Part shown: positions 22,750 through 27,915 of the stretch, one piece after another | Layout of the letters: every line of letters starts with the position of its first letter | Numbering within the stretch: position 1 is the stretch's first letter | From: UBA7446 sp964014735 | GTDB taxonomy: Bacteria; Bacteroidota; Bacteroidia; Flavobacteriales; Flavobacteriaceae | Direction of reading: 5' to 3' | NCBI GenBank assembly: GCA_964014735.1 | Contig: CAXHBH010000021.1 | Span: 1 to 27,915, forward strand | DNA: 27,915 nt | Translations under genes and position numbers: made by a program | The notes under the pieces: generated by a model | What the model was told of the DNA's origin: nothing | Seen by the model: the letters and a program-made list of their open reading frames with translations, nothing else | Database searches by the model: none

Positions 22750-22756
22750 TATTGCT

Positions 22757-23866
22757 ATGAAAAAATACTTTTTATTTATAATTATACTTTTTATTTCGTG
22801 TTCAGAAGATAAAGACCTTCCTGAATATGAGACTGTTGATGAGTCTTATAATAGAGTCACAATGATGGAAAATTTGACAGACAACATAATTATACCATCG
22901 TTAGAAAACTTAGATTCAAAACTTAAAGACTTTAATACTAGTTTAAGTTCCTTTAATTCCGATACTAGTTTAGATAATTTGTCAGTATTAAGATCTGATT
23001 TTTTGGAAGCATACAAGGCTTGGCAATATGTTGAAATGTTTAATATTGGAAAGGCTGAAGAAATATATTACAATTTAAAATCAAATGTTTTCCCGGTAAA
23101 TGTTGCCAGAGTTACTGCAAATATGGATAATCCTAATTTAGACTTAGATGATTGCTCTGACACTAAGCCAAATAATTGCTCTGCTCAAGGTTTCCCAGCG
23201 TTAGATTATTTACTATATGGTATAGGTGATAATGATGACTCTATTTTATTAGAATATAAAAATGACAATGTCAATTATAAAGAATATTTAAACACAGTTG
23301 CACAAAAATTAATATCCAATACTACAATTGTTCTTGATGATTTGAAATTAAATAAAGATAATTTCGTTTCTTCCACAGATAATACTATGACCTCTAATCT
23401 AAATATGCTAGTCAATGATTTTGTCTATTATTACGAAAAAGGCCTAAGAACAAATAAATTTGGAATTCCAGCAGGTGTTTGGACTTTCAAGCGCCCTCAA
23501 AATGTTGAGTCTTTTTATGCCCAAAATATTTCTAAAGAACTAGCCCTAGAAGCACTTTCTGCTTCTAAAAAATTCTTTATGGGTACTAAATTTGGTACTG
23601 AAAGTGATAATGGCGAGTCTTTTAAAAGTTATATAGATTATTTAGACACAGATAACAGTTTGTCAAGTTTAATTTTAGACTCGTTTGATAATTCTACTAC
23701 AGAAATTAATGGTTTAGGTGATAGCTTTTCAAATCAAGTGAATAATGATAATATTAAAATGCTTGAAACTTTTGATGCTCTTCAAGTAACAGTCCGCTAT
23801 TTGAAAACTGACATGTTATCTTTAATGGGTGTAGACGTTGATTATGTAGATGCGGACGGAGATTAA
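22757..23866 (+). CDS. Imelysin-family lipoprotein
   Basis: This is a 369-residue lipoprotein (lipobox FISC, Cys15) with an imelysin (peptidase M75-like) helical bundle. Family marks are FLEAYKAWQYVEMFNIG (~75-91), FPVN with NMDNPNLDLDD, GFPALDYLLYG (~141-151), a late KFGIPAGVW and the last helices (QVTVRYLKTDMLSLMGV). The GxHxxE signature seen in IrpA/EfeO-type imelysins is replaced by GFPALDYLL, so metal binding through that motif is not expected. Imelysins are linked to iron uptake. It sits between DUF4856 and HTTM in a locus with an iron-type TonB receptor and Fe(3+)-binding protein, which supports an iron role. Confidence 0.88.
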   Translation: MKKYFLFIIILFISCSEDKDLPEYETVDESYNRVTMMENLTDNIIIPSLENLDSKLKDFNTSLSSFNSDTSLDNLSVLRSDFLEAYKAWQYVEMFNIGKAEEIYYNLKSNVFPVNVARVTANMDNPNLDLDDCSDTKPNNCSAQGFPALDYLLYGIGDNDDSILLEYKNDNVNYKEYLNTVAQKLISNTTIVLDDLKLNKDNFVSSTDNTMTSNLNMLVNDFVYYYEKGLRTNKFGIPAGVWTFKRPQNVESFYAQNISKELALEALSASKKFFMGTKFGTESDNGESFKSYIDYLDTDNSLSSLILDSFDNSTTEINGLGDSFSNQVNNDNIKMLETFDALQVTVRYLKTDMLSLMGVDVDYVDADGD

Positions 23867-23883
23867 TTTTTAATTAATTGTCA

Positions 23884-25257
23884 ATGGTCCTGCCTGCTAT
23901 TAAAAACTATCTAAATATTCGGACTTCCTCAAGTCCTTTGGTTGTATTTAGAATTTCTTTTGGGCTACTTATTTTCTTTAGTATAATTAGATTTTGGTCC
24001 AAAGGCTGGATTGATTTTTTATACATAGAACCAACATATCATTTTTCCTACCAGTTCTTTGAGTGGATAAAGCCAATAGGATTGTTCACTTACCTTATCT
24101 TTTTTACTTGTTTATTATCAGCTCTTTGCGTAGCGTTGGGATATAAATATAGAATTTCTACCTCAATTCTTTTTTTAACCTACACTTACATTGAGCTTAT
24201 GGATAAAACAACATATCTCAATCATTATTACTTGGTAAGCTTACTAGCATTTATGTTGATATTTTTACCTGGCGATTCTAAATTTTTAGTAGGTAGCCAT
24301 AAAAAGAGTCTTTTTGAAAATGTGCCTAAATGGACAATCGATTCCCTAAAACTATTACTTTTTATAGTTTATTTCTATGCGGGATTAGCCAAGATAAATT
24401 CCGATTGGCTTTTAGAAGCCCAGCCTTTGAAGATTTGGTTAATGAGTAAGTACGAATTGCCATTTTTTGGAGATAATCTTTTACAAAAAAATTGGGTTCA
24501 TTACTTTATGAGTTGGGGAGGTATGTTATACGATCTTTGTATTCCGTTTCTGCTACTTATAAAAAGGACGCGCATATTTGCCTTTATTATGGTAATAATT
24601 TTTCATGTAATGACAAAAATTTTATTTCCTGCTATTGGTATGTTTCCATATATCATGATAATAAGTTGTTTAATATTTTTTGATAGTACATTTCATGATA
24701 AAATAATAGAATTTATTTCAAAACGTATTAAGTTTTTCAACAAAGGGATTCTAGTTTCAAAAAAAGAGGATTTTAACAATAGTGTTTATTTTAAAAAAAT
24801 CAGTTTTAGTGTCATAAGCATATTCTTGATTGTTCAGTTGATTTTACCAATTAGATATAAATTTTACCCTGGTGAGTTATTTTGGAATGAACGCGGTTAT
24901 AGATTTTCATGGCGCGTGATGCTTGTCGAGAAAAAAGGGTTTACTACTTTTAAGGTTATTGATAAGGAGAATGACAAAATATTTTATGTCGACAATGAAG
25001 CATATCTAACTGAATTTCAAGAAAAACAGATGAGTTTTCAGCCAGACTTCATTTATGAATTTGCAAATTACTTGGGAGATAGTTACACCTCTAAGGGTTT
25101 TCGTAAAGTTGAGATCCATGTAGATTCATTCGTAACACTTAACGGACGCAGGAGCGAGAGACTAATTAAATCTGATACCAATATTTATAAAGTTGGTAAG
25201 TCTACTTTTTATAAAAAATATATAATACCATATAAATATGAAATTAGAAAAATTTAG
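23884..25257 (+). CDS. HTTM domain membrane protein
   Basis: This is a 457-residue membrane protein of the HTTM (horizontally transferred transmembrane) family, related to vitamin-K-dependent gamma-carboxylase. It has multiple hydrophobic helices between residues ~15 and 250 and again near ~303-318. Typical stretches are VVFRISFGLLIFFSIIRF, LLFIVYFYAGLAKINSDWL, and a C-terminal soluble part with RYKFYPGELFWNERGYRFSWRVML (~330-350). ATG 23884 is chosen over an in-frame TTG at 23878. It begins 17 nt after imelysin and overlaps the TonB receptor gene by 20 nt, so coupling is likely. What it does in an iron locus is unknown; a modification or electron-transfer role would be speculation. Confidence 0.85.
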   Translation: MVLPAIKNYLNIRTSSSPLVVFRISFGLLIFFSIIRFWSKGWIDFLYIEPTYHFSYQFFEWIKPIGLFTYLIFFTCLLSALCVALGYKYRISTSILFLTYTYIELMDKTTYLNHYYLVSLLAFMLIFLPGDSKFLVGSHKKSLFENVPKWTIDSLKLLLFIVYFYAGLAKINSDWLLEAQPLKIWLMSKYELPFFGDNLLQKNWVHYFMSWGGMLYDLCIPFLLLIKRTRIFAFIMVIIFHVMTKILFPAIGMFPYIMIISCLIFFDSTFHDKIIEFISKRIKFFNKGILVSKKEDFNNSVYFKKISFSVISIFLIVQLILPIRYKFYPGELFWNERGYRFSWRVMLVEKKGFTTFKVIDKENDKIFYVDNEAYLTEFQEKQMSFQPDFIYEFANYLGDSYTSKGFRKVEIHVDSFVTLNGRRSERLIKSDTNIYKVGKSTFYKKYIIPYKYEIRKI

Positions 25258-27667
25258 TCTCATATTTTTATTGCTTTTGATTTTATGCAGTCAATTAAAT
25301 GCACAACAATCATCAATTTCTTTTTATGTTAAGGATTCAATATTAAAAAATCCACTTCAAGGAGTCGAAGTTTATGATTCTAAGATTGGATTTTTAGCTA
25401 AATCAGGCGAGAACGGCATCATAGAAATTAATTTATCAACGGATAATAGTCTAATAATACTTTTTTCGTTTGGGTATAATATTTTAGAGCTTAAACCAAA
25501 TGAAATAAAGAGCAACGCTGTTTATTTTTTAAAACCCAATGCGGAAAATCTTAATGAAGTTGAGGTAATAGCTAGAAACACTAAAATATTTTCACTAAAA
25601 AGATTAAAAGATTTTGAGGGTACATCAATTAATGCTGGAAAAAAAAACGAAGTCATACTGGTACAAGAGAGCCTTGCTAACCTAGCGTCAAACAATGCAA
25701 GGCAGATTTTTGCTCAAGTTCCAGGTCTAAATATATATCAAAATGATGACGCAGGCTTACAACTTAATATTGGGGGTAGGGGATTAGACCCCAATAGATC
25801 GTCAAACTTTAACACAAGGCAAAATGGATATGACATAAGCGCAGATGTTTTGGGATATCCTGAAAGCTATTATGCACCCCCCTCAGAAGCTCTAAGTCAA
25901 ATTCAAATTATAAGAGGGGCAGCTTCTCTTCAATATGGGACACAATTTGGAGGATTGGTTAATTTTATTTTTAAGGCTCCAAATAAAAACAAGAAGATAA
26001 ATGTCAAATTGAGAAATACAATAGGAACCAATAATTTATATACAAACTTTACAAATGTCAGTGGGGGTTTAGATAAGATATCTTACAATGTAATTTATAA
26101 CCATAAAAATGGTTCTGGTTTCAGGCCCAATTCCAATTTTGAATCTGATAATTTATTTTTCAATATTGGTTATGAATTTGATTCAACCACAAATTTAAAT
26201 TTAGAGTTCACAAAATTTAATTATTTGTCCCAACAAGCAGGTGGACTGACAGACAATATGTTTAATGAGAATCCATTTCAAAGTAACAGAGAACGAAATT
26301 GGTTTGCTATTGATTGGTTTTTATATAATCTAAAATTTGTTAAAAAATTTAGGAACAATACAAACTTTGAATTTAGTTTTTTTGGACTGAAAGCCAGTAG
26401 AAAAGCTGTTGGGTTTAGAGTAAATAGGGTTTCACAAGTTGATTCTAATAATGAAAGAGATTTAATAGTTGGTGAATTTGAAAACTTTGGTTTTGAGTCA
26501 AAACTATTGAGCAGACACACTATCTTAAATATTGATTCAATTTTTTTGTTGGGTTTCAAATACTACAACTCTTATAATTCGGGTGCTCAAGGCCCTGGCT
26601 CTGATTCTGATGATGCAGACTTCAGATTTTATTACGATGAATTTCCAAATTACAATAAACAATCTTTTTTTAATTATCCCAATTTGAATATAGCATTCTT
26701 TGGAGAAAATATTTTTAAGATTAATGAGAAACTTTCCTTAACACCTGGTTTTAGACTCGAATATATTAATACTGAAAGTGATGGTTATTTCCGTAATATA
26801 ATACAAGATGCAGCATTTAATGTTATACTAAATGAGGTTTCAAATGAAAGCAGAGTAAATGAAAGATTGTTCTTGTTAACGGGACTTGGAGTAAGCTATG
26901 ACTTACTCAGTTCAGTTGAATTTTATTCAAACTTATCTCAAAACTATAGATCTGTCACTTTTGCAGATATTAGCACAATAAATCCGGCTTATGCTATTGA
27001 CCCTAACATTTCTGATGAATCTGGTTTTTCTTTTGATTTTGGCTTTAGGGGTCAGTATAAAAAGCTCTTTAGCTATGATGTTAACGGTTTTCTAATAAAT
27101 TATTCTAATAGGATTGGTTTTACTCAAAAAATAACATCTCTTGGGAATGTGAAGGCTTATAGAACAAATACTGGAGATGCCATTCTTTATGGAATAGAGG
27201 GAACAACTGACTTAAATTTAAACTCTATTTTTACAAATCAAAGTGAATTTAATTTTAATGTATTTACAAATTTCTCTTTTATGTCCTCTGAATATATAAA
27301 ATCAGATATTCCAGGTGTTGAGGGAAAAAAAGTTGAATTTGTGCCAGAATTAAATTTTAAAACTGGAATTAAATTTGGATATAGAAACTTTACCACTTAT
27401 GTACAATATTCATATTTATCAGAACAGTTTTCAGATTCTTCAAATGCAACTTTATCAAATCTCAGCGGAGTAATTGGAATGATTCCTAAATACGATGTTA
27501 TGGACTTATCAATTGCTTATAAAATTAAAAACATAAAACTTGAAGCAGGCGTAAATAATCTTCTCAATAACTATTACTTTACTAGAAGAGCAACAGGTTA
27601 TCCTGGTCCTGGAATCATACCTTCACCACCGCGAAACAGTTATTTAACATTACAATTTAAATTCTAA
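25238..27667 (+). CDS. TonB-dependent receptor (FecA-like, probable iron chelate)
   Basis: This is an 809-residue outer-membrane receptor. It has a signal peptide ending LNAQQ, a CarboxypepD_reg-like domain (~24-110), a plug (~145-255) with ARQIFAQVPGLNIYQNDDAG, LNIGGRGLDPNRSS and IQIIRGAASLQYGTQFGGLVNF, and a beta-barrel with a C-terminus (RRATGYPGPGIIPSPPRNSY, then LTLQFKF) typical of FecA-like receptors in Bacteroidota. No SusD partner follows, so it is a siderophore/chelate-type receptor rather than SusC. The start lies 20 nt inside the HTTM gene in another frame. The next gene encodes an Fe(3+)-binding protein, which fits iron-chelate import; the specific ligand is not readable. Confidence 0.92.
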   Translation: MKLEKFSLIFLLLLILCSQLNAQQSSISFYVKDSILKNPLQGVEVYDSKIGFLAKSGENGIIEINLSTDNSLIILFSFGYNILELKPNEIKSNAVYFLKPNAENLNEVEVIARNTKIFSLKRLKDFEGTSINAGKKNEVILVQESLANLASNNARQIFAQVPGLNIYQNDDAGLQLNIGGRGLDPNRSSNFNTRQNGYDISADVLGYPESYYAPPSEALSQIQIIRGAASLQYGTQFGGLVNFIFKAPNKNKKINVKLRNTIGTNNLYTNFTNVSGGLDKISYNVIYNHKNGSGFRPNSNFESDNLFFNIGYEFDSTTNLNLEFTKFNYLSQQAGGLTDNMFNENPFQSNRERNWFAIDWFLYNLKFVKKFRNNTNFEFSFFGLKASRKAVGFRVNRVSQVDSNNERDLIVGEFENFGFESKLLSRHTILNIDSIFLLGFKYYNSYNSGAQGPGSDSDDADFRFYYDEFPNYNKQSFFNYPNLNIAFFGENIFKINEKLSLTPGFRLEYINTESDGYFRNIIQDAAFNVILNEVSNESRVNERLFLLTGLGVSYDLLSSVEFYSNLSQNYRSVTFADISTINPAYAIDPNISDESGFSFDFGFRGQYKKLFSYDVNGFLINYSNRIGFTQKITSLGNVKAYRTNTGDAILYGIEGTTDLNLNSIFTNQSEFNFNVFTNFSFMSSEYIKSDIPGVEGKKVEFVPELNFKTGIKFGYRNFTTYVQYSYLSEQFSDSSNATLSNLSGVIGMIPKYDVMDLSIAYKIKNIKLEAGVNNLLNNYYFTRRATGYPGPGIIPSPPRNSYLTLQFKF

Positions 27668-27676
27668 ACTATATCT

Positions 27677-27915
27677 ATGAAAAATCCAATCCTTTATATA
27701 ACAATTATTTGTTTATTATCTGGTTGCAATAATAAGCAGTCGGACATTGTTAATTTATACACTCAGAGGCATTACAAAGTTGACGAAATCCAATATAAAA
27801 ACTTTGAAAAACTAACTGGTATAAAGGTAAATGTCGTTAAATCAAATGCAGATGAACTTATTGAGAGACTAAGAAATGAAGGAGAAAATAGTGAAGCAGA
27901 TATATTTATTTCTGT
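27677..27915 (+). CDS. Fe(3+) ABC transporter substrate-binding lipoprotein (partial)
   Basis: The first 79 codons of a gene cut by the window edge. It begins MKNPILYITIICLLSGC (lipobox LSGC, Cys17), followed by IVNLYTQRHYKVDEIQYKNF, TGIKVNVVKSNADELIERL and RNEGENSEADIFISV. This is the N-terminus of the FutA/FbpA-type periplasmic ferric-ion-binding family, with YTQRHY in the position of the conserved YS.RHY metal-ligand region. It starts 9 nt after the TonB receptor stop. The ABC permease and ATPase would be expected outside the window. Confidence 0.88.
   Translation, partial: MKNPILYITIICLLSGCNNKQSDIVNLYTQRHYKVDEIQYKNFEKLTGIKVNVVKSNADELIERLRNEGENSEADIFIS

Noticed and set aside
25238..27667. 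Second SusC
   Set aside because: It is shorter (809 residues), has no SusD partner and ends like FecA-type receptors; its neighbours point to iron.

Overview
The window looks like chromosomal DNA of a marine Flavobacteriaceae-type bacterium (Bacteroidota). It is AT-rich, has SusC/SusD pairs, a type IX secretion (T9SS) sorting domain, flavobacterial signal peptides (MKKLL...FGQ type), many lipoproteins with short lipoboxes, and TAnnTTTG promoter boxes in place of sigma70 elements. The first ~41 bases are not genomic: they carry a Nextera transposase adapter, so the left edge is a contig end with untrimmed library sequence.

Region 1 (about 140-2300, + strand) is an accessory islet of small, mostly secreted or membrane proteins: a DUF4468-like protein, a two-helix membrane protein, a small Cys-containing secreted protein, a 25-residue membrane micropeptide translationally coupled to a blue-copper cupredoxin, and a DUF2237 gene broken by one in-frame TGA. 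Two copies of a dispersed ~40-60 bp repeat lie here. Further copies occur near 13957, 17455 and 18129, each at or close after a + strand stop codon.

Region 2 (13516 down to 2324, - strand) is a tightly spaced seven-gene operon: SusC, SusD, SGNH hydrolase, a multidomain lamin-tail lipoprotein, an alpha/beta-hydrolase lipoprotein, a DASS/SLC13 dicarboxylate transporter, and a tartrate/D-malate-type beta-decarboxylating dehydrogenase. It has the form of a polysaccharide utilisation locus but no glycoside hydrolase or lyase is visible. The gene set reads as capture, ester cleavage, uptake and oxidation of a dicarboxylate ester or polymer; the substrate is inferred. A second SGNH-like lipoprotein (14002-14874) lies upstream on the same strand, past a decayed small gene.

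Region 3 (15025-18137, + strand) holds a minimal T9SS-sorted protein overlapping a 654-residue surface protein with about eleven DUF285/BspA-like repeats, then a second copy of the repeat-promoter-micropeptide module and a small membrane-bound metal-dependent hydrolase-like protein. Region 4 (18290-21031) holds an M28 peptidase and a DUF3050 protein on the - strand, and a divergent HMG-CoA lyase.

Region 5 (21273 to the right edge, + strand) is a probable iron-acquisition locus: DUF4856 lipoprotein, imelysin-family lipoprotein, HTTM membrane protein, FecA-like TonB-dependent receptor, and the start of a Fe(3+) ABC-transporter substrate-binding lipoprotein cut by the window edge. A long-range inverted repeat sits in its leader and a strong hairpin lies between its first two genes. 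No rRNA, tRNA, CRISPR array, transposase or phage gene was seen.
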